A DNA stretch of 48,104 bases from JAVKDP01 sp040222185 (GCA_040222185.1 JAVKDP010000077.1:1-48104); one strand, 5' to 3'; positions 1-8,626 are shown, counted from the stretch's first letter. Notes: generated by a model from the letters alone, not told the origin. A program made the numbers and translations.

Positions 1-1138
1 CACCATTGGTTACAATATTACCAGAAGCTACTCTTGTGCCAGCCTGAAAAACGATTGCATCTTCAACATCTTCGAGGCCTGATATAATTTTTCCTTTTTC
101 ATACTGCTCAGGATAACCACCAGAAGCCATAACTACTGTACACCTGTATTTATTATCTAATTCGATATCAGTATCAGCTAGTCGCCCTTCGGTACAGGCA
201 ATAATCACATCCAGTAAATCAGATTTCATGGCAGGAATAATGACCTGGCATTCAGGATCACCAAAACGGCAATTATATTCTACTACTTTAGGGCCTTCTT
301 CTGTGATCATTAGACCAACATAAAGAATGCCTTGATATGGATAGCCTTCGGCTTTCATACCATCAATAGTAGGCCTGATGATTTTACTTTCTGTGATAGC
401 AAGAATTTCAGCAGTTGCAATCGGAGCGGGTGAGTATGCTCCCATCCCTCCGGTATTTAACCCAACATCTCCTTCACCTACCCTTTTATGGTCTTGAGCA
501 TTACCAATTACTTTGAAGGTATCTCCATCACAAATAGCAAAAACAGAAGCTTCTTCCCCAGACATAAATTCTTCCACAACTAACCGGGAAGCAGCGCTGC
601 TTAATGATCCAGTTTTCAACTCTTCTAATGCAGCAAGGGCCTGTTCTTCAGTTTCAGGAATTAACACGCCTTTACCAGCTGCCAGTCCATCAGCTTTTAG
701 CACTACGGGATATTTGCCTTCGCTTTTAATGTACTCAGCTGCTTTATCAAACTCATCAATTCCAAACACTTCATAAGCCGCAGTAGGGATGTTCTGCCGT
801 TTCATGAAATCCTTGGCAAACTCCTTGCTGCCTTCCAGCATGGCTGCTTGTTGTTTTGGCCCAAACACCGCGTGACATTTTTCTTCAAGAAAGTCTGCAA
901 TCCCCTCTACTAAGGGTTGTTCAGGGCCTACAATGGTTAAATGTATATTATGCTTTTGGATAAACTCCCAAACCAGTTGATGATCAGACACATTCAGAGT
1001 CACATTTGTACCTAATTCAATAGTACCTGGGTTTCCCGGTGCAATAAATAGCTGGTCTAACTTTGAGGATTTAGCAATACCCCATGCAAGTGCATGTTCT
1101 CTACCACCGCTTCCAATTAGCAGGACATTGTATTTCAT
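1..1138 (-). CDS. purD: Phosphoribosylamine--glycine ligase (GAR synthetase), C-terminus cut off by window edge
   Basis: Catalyses ATP-dependent joining of glycine to 5-phosphoribosylamine in de novo purine synthesis, in the cytoplasm. I translated the minus strand from the ATG at 1138. It opens with the nucleotide-binding start MKYNVLLIGSGGREHALAWG and runs open to the window edge, giving about 379 codons of a family usually near 420-430. The ATP-grasp segment KADGLAAGKGV and the family signature RFGDPECQ are both present, so identification is firm. The start lies 3 nt after the tpiA stop, making purD the last visible gene of a gatB - lipoprotein - tpiA - purD run. The remaining C-terminal residues should lie beyond base 1. 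No frameshift is visible. Confidence 0.97.
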   Translation of the reverse strand, partial: MKYNVLLIGSGGREHALAWGIAKSSKLDQLFIAPGNPGTIELGTNVTLNVSDHQLVWEFIQKHNIHLTIVGPEQPLVEGIADFLEEKCHAVFGPKQQAAMLEGSKEFAKDFMKRQNIPTAAYEVFGIDEFDKAAEYIKSEGKYPVVLKADGLAAGKGVLIPETEEQALAALEELKTGSLSSAASRLVVEEFMSGEEASVFAICDGDTFKVIGNAQDHKRVGEGDVGLNTGGMGAYSPAPIATAEILAITESKIIRPTIDGMKAEGYPYQGILYVGLMITEEGPKVVEYNCRFGDPECQVIIPAMKSDLLDVIIACTEGRLADTDIELDNKYRCTVVMASGGYPEQYEKGKIISGLEDVEDAIVFQAGTRVASGNIVTNG

Positions 1139-1141
1139 TTG

Positions 1142-1909
1142 TCAGGATAGTTTTTCAGCAATAGAAATTATCTCAGCAAAACCGTTTGGATCCAGACTGG
1201 CTCCACCAATTAAGCCTCCATCTACATCTTCCTGACCTAAGAGTTCTTCTGCATTTCCGGGCTTCATACTTCCACCATAGAGAATCCTTATTCCATCAGC
1301 AGTTTCCTGGTCATATAATTCAGCAAGAACATTTCTGATATGTGCATGCATTTCCTGAGCTTGTTCTGGAGAAGCGGTTTCTCCAGTCCCAATAGCCCAT
1401 ATTGGCTCATAAGCTACAACAACATCAAGTGCTTCACTTCCTGAAATACCTTCAAATGCAGCTAGAATCTGGTTCTTAACTAATTCGAAATGAATATCAG
1501 CTTTTCGTTGATCGAGGCTTTCACCTACACAAAGAACCGGAACCAAATCAGTTTCAAGGGCTTTTTTAACTTTAGTATTCACCGAAGAATCTGTTTCTCC
1601 GAAATACTCTCTTCTTTCAGAGTGGCCTACAAGAACAAATGCACAACCAGCTTCAACAAGCATACTTGCACTAACTTCACCAGTATAAGCTCCGTTATTT
1701 TCGAAATGGAAGTTTTGTGCTCCTACCTGTATGTCTGTATCGTGTAAGTAGTTTACTGCCATTGATAAGGAAACAAATGGTGGACAAACTAACACGTCCA
1801 CATCTTCACTTACCTCAGCTTTATTAGCTTTTAATCCTTCCAGTAATTCTGCCGCATCCGCAGGACCACAGTTCATTTTCCAGTTTCCGGCAATCAAAAA
1901 TCGACGCAT
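1142..1909 (-). CDS. tpiA: Triosephosphate isomerase
   Basis: Interconverts dihydroxyacetone phosphate and glyceraldehyde 3-phosphate in glycolysis and gluconeogenesis. The 255-aa length is normal. All hallmark sites are visible: N-terminal substrate-binding NWKMN, the catalytic His in LVGHSERR, the catalytic Glu and flexible loop in YEPIWAIGTG, and the phosphate-binding LYGGSMKPGNAEELL near the C-terminus. It sits between a redoxin-like lipoprotein gene (11-nt gap upstream) and purD (3-nt gap downstream), so it is probably cotranscribed with them. The rest of glycolysis is not nearby, so the linkage looks positional rather than pathway-driven. Nothing about the protein is odd. Confidence 0.98.
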   Translation of the reverse strand: MRRFLIAGNWKMNCGPADAAELLEGLKANKAEVSEDVDVLVCPPFVSLSMAVNYLHDTDIQVGAQNFHFENNGAYTGEVSASMLVEAGCAFVLVGHSERREYFGETDSSVNTKVKKALETDLVPVLCVGESLDQRKADIHFELVKNQILAAFEGISGSEALDVVVAYEPIWAIGTGETASPEQAQEMHAHIRNVLAELYDQETADGIRILYGGSMKPGNAEELLGQEDVDGGLIGGASLDPNGFAEIISIAEKLS

Positions 1910-1920
1910 AGTGTTACGTA

Positions 1921-3273
1921 TTAGTTAGTTTGTGATAAAGTGTTTGTTATAGCAGGGATCAACTCCTCAAATTCCTGGCCTACAAATTTACGAACAATCT
2001 TACCTTCAGCATCAACCAGTATCCGTGAAGGGAAAAATTGAAGATTGAATCGGTCTATTAGTTGGTTTTTATCAAATGAAGGTGGATCGGCCAAATCCCA
2101 AAACCTGGTTCTTTCCTGGAAAAAACCAATGATCGTATTCGCGCTTGGATCAAAAGGAATGGTGTAATACTCCAATCCCTGGGGAGCATAGATCTGGTAA
2201 ATTACTGTTGATTCATCATATTGCTCCTGGTACAACTGGTTTGCCATTAAACCGAAATCAAGTACATATACTTTTCCAAGAAGAGAATCTCTGGAAACAG
2301 TAGCTCCTTCAACCGTTTCAAAGCTAAAATCAGGAATCTGCATACCCGGAGCCAGGTAAGTTAGTTCGAACCTAATATTCTTATACCAAAAACTAAGTTC
2401 TTCACTGCGGTTATACTTTTTGTCATAAGCTGTTAGCAGCTTTTCAGCTTCTTCTACCCTGGCACTGTCAAAGTTAATTTTAACTAAAGCCTGGTCTACG
2501 GATCGGACTATCTGGTCATTATCTGTTATGGATTTCAATGAATCCAGGTATGAAATGGCTCGTTCTAGACCGTAATATTCAGCCAGGTATTTCTTACCAA
2601 GAGTCACACCCAGTCCAAAACTAAGTTCTTCATCATATGCCTGATTCAGTTTATTAAACATCTGTGGCTTGTTATAACGATCCAGTAAAGATATAGCACT
2701 CTCTAAGGCAAACTTTGAAGCAAATGTACCTTTATTTTCTTCATACACGTCCCAGAATAACTCACTCCATTTTTCTAGCTCACCATATATCAGGCTATCT
2801 GCTACTCTACCAGCCATTATAAAACTGTTTGTTCTTTGAAAGCCGGCATTAACGCGATCGTATTTTTTCATAGTTCGCGCTTCGTAGGAGTCAATTTCAA
2901 GAGTCTTTCCCAGCTCAGGGAATTCTCCGGTTAGGTTGATTGTATCCTGATCTGCAATTATAAGTCTTAGTGATGCAAGATTTACACCATTTCTGGAAAT
3001 TTGAACAGGATAAACTCCTTCTTTTTCAATTTCGATAATACCACTAATATTTCCATTTGTATCTGTAACATCAAAAAACATAGTATCTGCGGCTGCGTCA
3101 GGATCTGTTCTGTTATAGATCAGAAAGCTAAACCCGGAATAGTCCCCGGTTTGATCAATGGAATCTGCAACACTTACCGACACGTTAAAAAAAGTACGTG
3201 ATGGCTCTGGTTGTTTTGCGCAGGTAATAGTTGTGGTTAGCACCAGTAAAAGTGCGAACAAAGAATTCTTCAT
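1921..3273 (-). CDS. Exported lipoprotein-like protein with C-terminal thioredoxin-fold domain lacking the CxxC
   Basis: 450 aa. A hydrophobic leader (residues about 4-18) ends at Cys19 in TITCAK, an imperfect lipobox, so it is probably an anchored envelope protein. Residues 25-130 look beta-rich, resembling the N-terminal domain of Bacteroidota DUF4369/TlpA-type proteins. A helical middle follows. From about residue 311 there is an AhpC/TSA-TlpA-like domain (MQIPDFSFETVEGATV, then LLGKVYVLDFG, then the likely cis-Pro in FFPSRILVDAEGKIV). Where active members carry WCxxC this protein reads FGLMANQLYQ. The only Cys in the mature protein is the putative lipidated one, so classical disulfide chemistry is not possible. 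It starts 9 nt after gatB and ends 11 nt before tpiA. A binding or scaffold role is inference. Confidence 0.75.
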   Translation of the reverse strand: MKNSLFALLLVLTTTITCAKQPEPSRTFFNVSVSVADSIDQTGDYSGFSFLIYNRTDPDAAADTMFFDVTDTNGNISGIIEIEKEGVYPVQISRNGVNLASLRLIIADQDTINLTGEFPELGKTLEIDSYEARTMKKYDRVNAGFQRTNSFIMAGRVADSLIYGELEKWSELFWDVYEENKGTFASKFALESAISLLDRYNKPQMFNKLNQAYDEELSFGLGVTLGKKYLAEYYGLERAISYLDSLKSITDNDQIVRSVDQALVKINFDSARVEEAEKLLTAYDKKYNRSEELSFWYKNIRFELTYLAPGMQIPDFSFETVEGATVSRDSLLGKVYVLDFGLMANQLYQEQYDESTVIYQIYAPQGLEYYTIPFDPSANTIIGFFQERTRFWDLADPPSFDKNQLIDRFNLQFFPSRILVDAEGKIVRKFVGQEFEELIPAITNTLSQTN

Positions 3274-3282
3274 ATAAATAGT

Positions 3283-4731
3283 TTAGCTTTCCAGCTTACT
3301 GGAAACCATTTGAGTTATCATTTTAGGGTTTGCTTTCCCTTGAGAGGCTTTCATCGCCTGGCCAACAAAAAATCCCATTAACTGTTTCTTTCCTGATTTA
3401 TATCTCTCCACTTCTTCAGGATTGTTGGCAATAATCTCGTCAACTAAAGAGTCCAGGAATCCGGTATCTGACACCTGGATAAGGTTCATTTCTTTAGCCA
3501 GTTCTTCTGCTGATTTATCTTCTTCAAGCATCTTGTTGAAAATAGATTGTAGAGCAGAAGAATTAATTTTATCGTCTTCTTTCAATTTGATGAGTTCAGC
3601 AAGGCGCTTCGGAGTAATATTAAATTCTCCGATTTCTATACTCTGCTCATTCAACACTCTTAAAACCTCACTCAGTACTATATTGAGTGCTGCTTTTGGA
3701 TTTCCAGCATATTCCGCCACCTCTTCAAAATAATCAGCTAAATACCTGCTCTCAGTAATTGTAATTGCATCGATTTCACTCATTGCATAGTCGCTGACAA
3801 ATCTCTTTTGTCGAACATCAGCCAATTCAGGAAGCTCAGATTTTATTTCATCCAGCATATCCGACGTAACAATGATTGGAGGCAAATCAGGCTCAGGGAA
3901 ATACCTGTAATCATGGGCTTCCTCTTTCGATCTCATCACCCTGGTTTGAAGCTTACTGGTATCCCACAAACGTGTTTGTTGAACAACTTCTCCACCACTT
4001 TCAATTAATTCAATCTGGCGGTAGATTTCGAACTCAATAGCTTTTTCAACATTTCGGAATGAGTTCATGTTTTTTAACTCAGTACGTGTTCCGAACTTTT
4101 CCCTTCCTCTTGGACGTACAGAAACGTTGGCATCACACCTTAAGCTCCCCTCTTCCATGTTTCCATCACAAATTTCCAGGTACTGTACAATCTGCTTGAT
4201 CTTGGTTAGATAAGCATAAGCTTCTTCTGGAGTTCTTAAATCAGGCTCTGATACAATCTCAATTAGCGGAGTTCCGGCCCTGTTTAGATCAACAAGTGTA
4301 TTATAAGGATCCTGGTCATGAATAGACTTCCCGGCATCCTCTTCCATGTGAATTCTTGTAAGCCCGATTCGTTTGTTGTACTCATGAAGTTCTATATCGA
4401 GGTATCCATCAAAACAAATAGGAGTATCAAACTGGGATATCTGGTAGCCTTTTGGAAGATCCGGGTAAAAATAATTTTTACGGGCAAAGATTGATCTTGG
4501 TGCAATACTGCAATTAGTAGCCAATCCCATCTTGATGATATAACGGACCAGGTTTTCATTAACAACCGGGAGGGTTCCGGGATGTCCTAAACAAAGTGGT
4601 GTAACCTGTGTATTTGGTGCTTCACCGTAAATTGGTGCTACGGTTGAGAAGGCTTTACTCTGCGTTAATAATTGGGCGTGTACCTCAAGGCCTATTACAG
4701 CCTCAAAACGTTCATGTGCGATTGTACTCAT
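3283..4731 (-). CDS. gatB: Aspartyl/glutamyl-tRNA(Asn/Gln) amidotransferase subunit B
   Basis: Subunit B of GatCAB, which amidates Glu-tRNA(Gln) and/or Asp-tRNA(Asn); GatB binds the tRNA and carries the kinase step. The protein is 482 aa, normal for the family. It starts with EAVIGLEVHAQL, has the signature YFYPDLPKGYQISQFD and the downstream LRCDANVSVRP, and ends with a YqeY-like C-terminal domain (GFFVGQAMKASQGKANP). It is the first gene of a compact minus-strand run with the redoxin-like lipoprotein, tpiA and purD. Its upstream region holds a 38-bp sequence duplicated upstream of the next gene (rsmB-like) and a TATCTTTG -7-like element. gatA and gatC are not in the window. Confidence 0.97.
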   Translation of the reverse strand: MSTIAHERFEAVIGLEVHAQLLTQSKAFSTVAPIYGEAPNTQVTPLCLGHPGTLPVVNENLVRYIIKMGLATNCSIAPRSIFARKNYFYPDLPKGYQISQFDTPICFDGYLDIELHEYNKRIGLTRIHMEEDAGKSIHDQDPYNTLVDLNRAGTPLIEIVSEPDLRTPEEAYAYLTKIKQIVQYLEICDGNMEEGSLRCDANVSVRPRGREKFGTRTELKNMNSFRNVEKAIEFEIYRQIELIESGGEVVQQTRLWDTSKLQTRVMRSKEEAHDYRYFPEPDLPPIIVTSDMLDEIKSELPELADVRQKRFVSDYAMSEIDAITITESRYLADYFEEVAEYAGNPKAALNIVLSEVLRVLNEQSIEIGEFNITPKRLAELIKLKEDDKINSSALQSIFNKMLEEDKSAEELAKEMNLIQVSDTGFLDSLVDEIIANNPEEVERYKSGKKQLMGFFVGQAMKASQGKANPKMITQMVSSKLES

Positions 4732-4761
4732 TCAAAAAAATCAGTCTTTATATATAAGCCC

Positions 4762-4769
4762 CAAAGATA
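4762..4769 (-). promoter_or_regulatory. -7-like element (TATCTTTG) upstream of gatB
   Basis: On the minus strand the sequence reads TATCTTTG, a full match to the Bacteroidota -7 consensus TAnnTTTG, about 30 bases upstream of the gatB start codon. No clear -33 TTG is seen at the expected 19-21-bp spacing, so it is a candidate only. The same octamer precedes purB. Confidence 0.4.
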
Positions 4770-4804
4770 TCAAAGTTCAGGATGAGTTATTAAACTTAAT
4801 ATGA
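4767..4804. repeat. 38-bp direct repeat, copy 1 (between rsmB-like gene and gatB)
   Basis: Matches 6024-6061 in the same orientation at 32 of 38 positions. Both copies start with ATATCAAAGTT and end with TAAACTTAATATGA, with differences only in the middle. This copy lies between the stop codon of the rsmB-like gene and the start of gatB. The two copies bracket the rsmB-like gene. Confidence 0.8.
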
Positions 4805-4818
4805 TAAAATAAAGTGCT

Positions 4819-5985
4819 TTAGTTTTGTTTTGTGAGTACACAAGCAAACATACTATCTGCCCTTTTATCATAACCTGTAAACAACTCTCTTTTCTCCTCA
4901 TCAAGATTATATTCATTTTTAAAGAACTCGATGTTTTCCTCATTCTCCTTTTTAAAAACTGAGCAGGTTATATAAAGTAATTGCCCTCCCGGTTTTAGAT
5001 GAGGAATGGTGTTCGCAATAATCTTCCTTTGAAGATCTACGTACTTCTTGATCTTATCGCTATTAAAGTAAAACAACTGTTCAGGAGTTCGACCCCAGGT
5101 TCCACTTCCTGTACATGGAACGTCAGCTATTATTAAATCAAATGGTGACTTACTGAGGCTCACTGTTGATTGAGATAGATCAACAGAACCAGAATTATAG
5201 CTATTTATTCCAGCTTCCTTAAATCTGCTCTTCAGGTTAACCAGGATAGAGTCTCTTACATCTGTGACGTTAAGATCGATATTAGTAATGGTATCGTATA
5301 CTAGTATCGATTTCCCACCACTTCCTGTGCAGCAATCCCATACTGAGAAAGTTGTTTCAGTATTGTTTGAAGGTAATAATTCACCCATTCTTTGGGAATT
5401 CAGGTCTTGAACTACAGCTTCTTTATTCAGTTGAATCTTCTGATCAATCTTAACTGAATTGGAAAGACTCAAGCAACTTTTAGAAACCTCTTTGAATTCA
5501 ACCTCTTCATTTTGAAGTTTATTCTTAACAAACTCTTCATTTCCAGGCCTGAGCCTTAAGAATAGGTTCGGTTGATCGAAAAAAGACTCTGATAAAGCCC
5601 TATGTGAAACTCCTACACTTAGTTCATCTTTAAAAGGGAATATATTCTCAATAAGAGACTGCTTTCCCATGAAGCTTAGTTTGCCCTCAAGACTCAAGTG
5701 GACTTTTTCACTAAGCTCAGGTCTCAGGTTAGCCAAAACATCATTTATACTTTTACTGCACAGGAGTAAGCCGATCAGGATTCTTTCTTCAATTGCAATA
5801 TCAGGTATAGATTTCCCTAGCCGGAAATAACAATAGCATAGATGCCCAATCTCCCTTCTGTCTCTCGAACCATACTTTTTATTTCGTCTGAAAAATGATT
5901 TCAGAAATAAAGAAAATGGTTCTCCTCCATCATACTCTTCAAGTATGCTCTTTGCTGAGTTAACGTAGGAATGAAAGCGGCTCAT
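4819..5985 (-). CDS. RsmB/NSUN-family RNA m5C methyltransferase
   Basis: 388 aa SAM-dependent RNA cytosine-C5 methyltransferase, probably acting on 16S rRNA. The N-terminal half (residues 1-130) resembles a NusB-like helical region (NKKYGSRDRREIGHLCYCYF). The Rossmann methyltransferase domain covers about 190-385. SAM motif I is DCCTGSGGKS (217-226), motif IV is ADVPCTGSG with a catalytic Cys at 291, and motif VI is YITCS with the second Cys at 341, the two-cysteine arrangement typical of this family. The usual motif I is DxCAAPGGK, so DCCTGSGGK is a variant. Rich in Ser, Asn and Lys relative to neighbours. The gene is flanked by 38-bp direct repeats and separated from gatB by 87 bp. I leave the symbol open because family members differ in target. 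Confidence 0.88.
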   Translation of the reverse strand: MSRFHSYVNSAKSILEEYDGGEPFSLFLKSFFRRNKKYGSRDRREIGHLCYCYFRLGKSIPDIAIEERILIGLLLCSKSINDVLANLRPELSEKVHLSLEGKLSFMGKQSLIENIFPFKDELSVGVSHRALSESFFDQPNLFLRLRPGNEEFVKNKLQNEEVEFKEVSKSCLSLSNSVKIDQKIQLNKEAVVQDLNSQRMGELLPSNNTETTFSVWDCCTGSGGKSILVYDTITNIDLNVTDVRDSILVNLKSRFKEAGINSYNSGSVDLSQSTVSLSKSPFDLIIADVPCTGSGTWGRTPEQLFYFNSDKIKKYVDLQRKIIANTIPHLKPGGQLLYITCSVFKKENEENIEFFKNEYNLDEEKRELFTGYDKRADSMFACVLTKQN

Positions 5986-6023
5986 GAAAAAAGTTTAATC
6001 TCAAATTCTATAGGGCTTCAATA

Positions 6024-6061
6024 ATATCAAAGTTGGGTGTGAGATAATAAACTTAATATGA
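6024..6061. repeat. 38-bp direct repeat, copy 2 (upstream of rsmB-like gene)
   Basis: Second copy of the repeat at 4767-4804, same orientation, 32/38 identical. It lies 39-76 bases upstream of the rsmB-like start, as copy 1 lies 36-73 bases upstream of gatB. The near-equal spacing suggests that both copies contain promoter or regulatory information. The adjoining -7-like octamer is TATTATTG here instead of TATCTTTG. Confidence 0.8.
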
Positions 6062-6199
6062 CTAGTTTATGCCTCCACTCTTTCCAGTGGCATTTACTTC
6101 TACCAGTTAGAAACCGGGAATTTCTCGCTTACAAAAAAGCTTACACTAATTAAATAAGCAATACTTTCAAACCTTTACTATTAACACAATTCCTGTTCC

Positions 6200-6607
6200 A
6201 TGAAAAGAACACTATTACTATTTACCATTTTCTTTACTTCAATCGCTGTTTCATGTACTAAAAGCGAAAAGGAAACTACCCAGCTTAAACAAGCTTCATA
6301 TGATGACATCAGCTTACAGGAATTCCATGACCTCACAGCTATTGAAGATCCGAATACTATAATTCTGGATGTCAGGACAGACAGAGAATTCGGAGCTGGA
6401 AATATCCCAAACTCTGTTAACATAGATTTTAATAGTCCCAATTTTAAGAACCAGATTTCGGAACTAGATTCAAGCAAAACCTATCTTGTGTATTGCCAGG
6501 TCGGAGGACGAAGTTCAGCCGCTGCTAATCTGATGGCAAGCGAACTCGGATTTGAGAACGTAAAAAATCTACAGGGTGGATATTCTTCCTGGAAAATCGG
6601 TGAATAA
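6200..6607 (+). CDS. Rhodanese-domain lipoprotein
   Basis: 135 aa. A signal peptide ends in a convincing lipobox IAVSC (Cys19), so the product is probably lipid-anchored in the envelope. Residues about 35-133 form one complete rhodanese domain: ILDVRTDREFGAGNIPNSVN near the start, the active-site loop CQVGGRSSAAA with the sulfur-carrying Cys, and the closing LQGGYSSWK. Such small exported rhodaneses carry sulfane sulfur, but the acceptor cannot be read from sequence. The gene stands alone on the plus strand, divergent from the rsmB-like gene. The downstream region holds a possible intrinsic terminator at 6746-6779. Confidence 0.9.
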   Translation: MKRTLLLFTIFFTSIAVSCTKSEKETTQLKQASYDDISLQEFHDLTAIEDPNTIILDVRTDREFGAGNIPNSVNIDFNSPNFKNQISELDSSKTYLVYCQVGGRSSAAANLMASELGFENVKNLQGGYSSWKIGE

Positions 6608-6917
6608 CGAAAAAATTCTTCTCTTTTTTTAAACTTTTTTTGAGCAGTATTGATTTTGGAAATAGATATTTGTAAGCGCTTTTCCAAATCATATAGAAAC
6701 CTTTCTCAGCTTAGCACAGCTTTTCAAAAAAAAGTTTAATCCATGTAATTATCCGGAAATCTATCGGGTAATTATTTTTCATAAAATCTTCATTTTTGAA
6801 GAGGATTTTTAGGTGGATTCAAGATCAGACATTAATAAAAAATGCTGATTTACACTGGCACTAAAAAGCCTTAAACCTAAACCAATCTCATTAATAGAGG
6901 TTAAAATCCATACGCAA
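6608..6917. other. 310-bp intergenic region upstream of pckA
   Basis: No gene seen. It holds T-rich runs just after the rhodanese stop (6624-6644), an AAGCGCTT palindrome at 6674-6681 inside TGTAAGCGCTTTTCCA, a stem-loop with a T-rich tail (6746-6779), and a weaker small hairpin at about 6787-6802 followed by T residues. The pckA promoter could lie on either side of the 6746 stem-loop. I could not pick a convincing -33/-7 pair. Confidence 0.5.
6746..6779 (+). terminator. Intrinsic terminator or pckA leader attenuator
   Basis: Arms TAATTATCCG (6746-6755) and CGGGTAATTA (6765-6774) pair over 10 bp with one G-T wobble, loop 9 nt, followed by TTTTTC. It may end the rhodanese transcript (about 140 nt past its stop) or act as a leader hairpin for pckA, whose start lies about 140 nt downstream. 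Confidence 0.5.
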
Positions 6918-8573
6918 ATGCTTACCTTAAAAGGACCCTACAAACCCATAGAAACAGGAGCAATGAAAGCTGACTACGATGTACATCCAAGGAGTAATAT
7001 TGGCTTGGATTATTTAGGACTGGAGAATAATGAAGAAGTCTACTGGAACTTAAACCCATCGGAATTATACGAACATGCAATCCTACACGGAGAAGCAATT
7101 CTGACTAAAGATCATGCCCTTTTGGTTCACACCGGGAAATTTACCGGACGTTCTCCAAAGGATAAATTTGTGGTTGAGCAACCATCTATTCAAGACGATA
7201 TTGATTGGGGACCTATCAACCAGCCAACTTCACAAGAAGTTTTTGATAAGCTTTATGAAAAAGTAAAAGGATATCTAAGTGACAAGCGTCTTTTCGTTAA
7301 AGATGTTTTTTGCGGTGCTGATGAGGAAAACAGGCTTAATGTACGTGTGGTAAGTGAAGTTGCATACCATGCATTGTTTACTCACAACATGTTCATACAA
7401 CCAAGTAATGAACAACTGGCTGAGCATGTTCCTGAATTTACAGTACTAGCAGCACCTTTTTTCGAGGCTGACCCGGTAATTGACGGAACCCGAACAAGTA
7501 CATTCATATTGTGTGATTTCGAAAAGAAGATCATACTAATCGGTGGTACCATGTACTCCGGGGAAGTTAAAAAAGGAATTTTCTCAATAATGAATTACCT
7601 GTTACCTAAGAAGGGTATCATGGCAATGCATTGTTCTGCAAATCACGATGAAAATGGAAAAACCGCAGTATTCTTTGGCCTTTCTGGCACAGGTAAAACC
7701 ACACTTTCGGCAGATCCTGACAAAACACTTATTGGTGATGATGAGCACGGCTGGAGTGATGAAGGTATCTTTAACTTTGAAGGAGGTTGCTACGCCAAAA
7801 CAATCAACCTTTCTGAGAAAAGTGAACCTATGATTTATGCTACTACAAAAATGCCAGGAACAATCCTGGAAAACGTAGTACTTGACGAAAACAGGGAACC
7901 TGACTTTGATGATGTAAGTTTAACGCAGAACACCAGATGTTCATACCCAATTGACTTCATACCTAATGCAAGTAAAACCGGAAAGGGAAGTCACCCGGAA
8001 AACATCATCTTCCTTACTTGTGATGCTTTTGGAATTTTACCTCCAATATCACGACTAACTCCTGAGCAAGCTATGTATCACTTCATCAGTGGTTATACTG
8101 CTAAGGTTGCTGGAACTGAACGAGGTGTAACAGAACCAGAAGCTACATTCTCTGCTTGCTTTGGCTCTCCTTTCATGCCTTTACACCCTACTGTGTATGC
8201 TGAATTGTTGGCAGAAAAAATCAAAAAGCATAACGCTAAAGTGTGGTTGGTAAATACAGGTTGGACTGGTGGCGTTTACGGTATTGGTAAGCGTATGAAA
8301 CTATCCTTTACCCGTAAGATGCTTAGCCAGGCAATAGACGGTGAACTGGAAGATGTAGAATATGTTAAGGACCCTGTTTTTGGATTCCAGATTCCGATAC
8401 AGGTTGAAGGTGTGCCTTCTAAAATACTTATTCCACGTTATACCTGGGATGACGCTCATGAGTATGACAAGAAAGCTAATGAGCTTGCGAAAATGTTCGT
8501 AAACAATTTCAAACAATTCGAAGGAAGCGCAAGTGGTGATCTGATTGCTGCTGCACCCAAGATTGTAGATTAG
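6918..8573 (+). CDS. pckA: Phosphoenolpyruvate carboxykinase (ATP)
   Basis: Converts oxaloacetate and ATP to phosphoenolpyruvate, CO2 and ADP, the entry step of gluconeogenesis. 551 aa, slightly longer than the usual 525-540 because of an N-terminal extension. Seen: substrate-binding TGKFTGRSPKDKF (72-84), the P-loop GLSGTGKTT (254-262), the metal-binding Asp pair in LIGDDEHGW (271-279), and the C-terminal nucleotide-binding NTGWTGG. An in-frame Met at residue 16 is an alternative start. It is followed 18 bp later by a strong intrinsic terminator, so it is probably monocistronic. A stem-loop and an AAGCGCTT palindrome sit in the 310-bp upstream region and may reflect carbon-source control (inference). 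Confidence 0.97.
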   Translation: MLTLKGPYKPIETGAMKADYDVHPRSNIGLDYLGLENNEEVYWNLNPSELYEHAILHGEAILTKDHALLVHTGKFTGRSPKDKFVVEQPSIQDDIDWGPINQPTSQEVFDKLYEKVKGYLSDKRLFVKDVFCGADEENRLNVRVVSEVAYHALFTHNMFIQPSNEQLAEHVPEFTVLAAPFFEADPVIDGTRTSTFILCDFEKKIILIGGTMYSGEVKKGIFSIMNYLLPKKGIMAMHCSANHDENGKTAVFFGLSGTGKTTLSADPDKTLIGDDEHGWSDEGIFNFEGGCYAKTINLSEKSEPMIYATTKMPGTILENVVLDENREPDFDDVSLTQNTRCSYPIDFIPNASKTGKGSHPENIIFLTCDAFGILPPISRLTPEQAMYHFISGYTAKVAGTERGVTEPEATFSACFGSPFMPLHPTVYAELLAEKIKKHNAKVWLVNTGWTGGVYGIGKRMKLSFTRKMLSQAIDGELEDVEYVKDPVFGFQIPIQVEGVPSKILIPRYTWDDAHEYDKKANELAKMFVNNFKQFEGSASGDLIAAAPKIVD

Positions 8574-8591
8574 TTGTTAGCATGAGTTATG

Positions 8592-8626
8592 AAAAGCCCG
8601 TTTCAGAATTGGAGCGGGCTTTTTTT
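8592..8626 (+). terminator. Intrinsic terminator of pckA
   Basis: Stem AAAAGCCCG (8592-8600) with CGGGCTTTT (8615-8623), 14-nt loop, and a run of seven T. It begins 18 bp after the pckA stop. It lies inside an in-frame extension of the next gene, which argues that the next gene really starts at 8660. Confidence 0.9.

Noticed and set aside
513..776. Open frame of 87 codons on the plus strand
   Set aside because: It is antisense to purD, which has full family motifs, and lacks any recognisable feature.
6674..6681. AAGCGCTT at pckA as a third copy of the nitrogen-gene palindrome
   Set aside because: Only the 8-bp core matches; the flanking A and T runs differ, so I do not count it as the same site, though it is mentioned as a lead.
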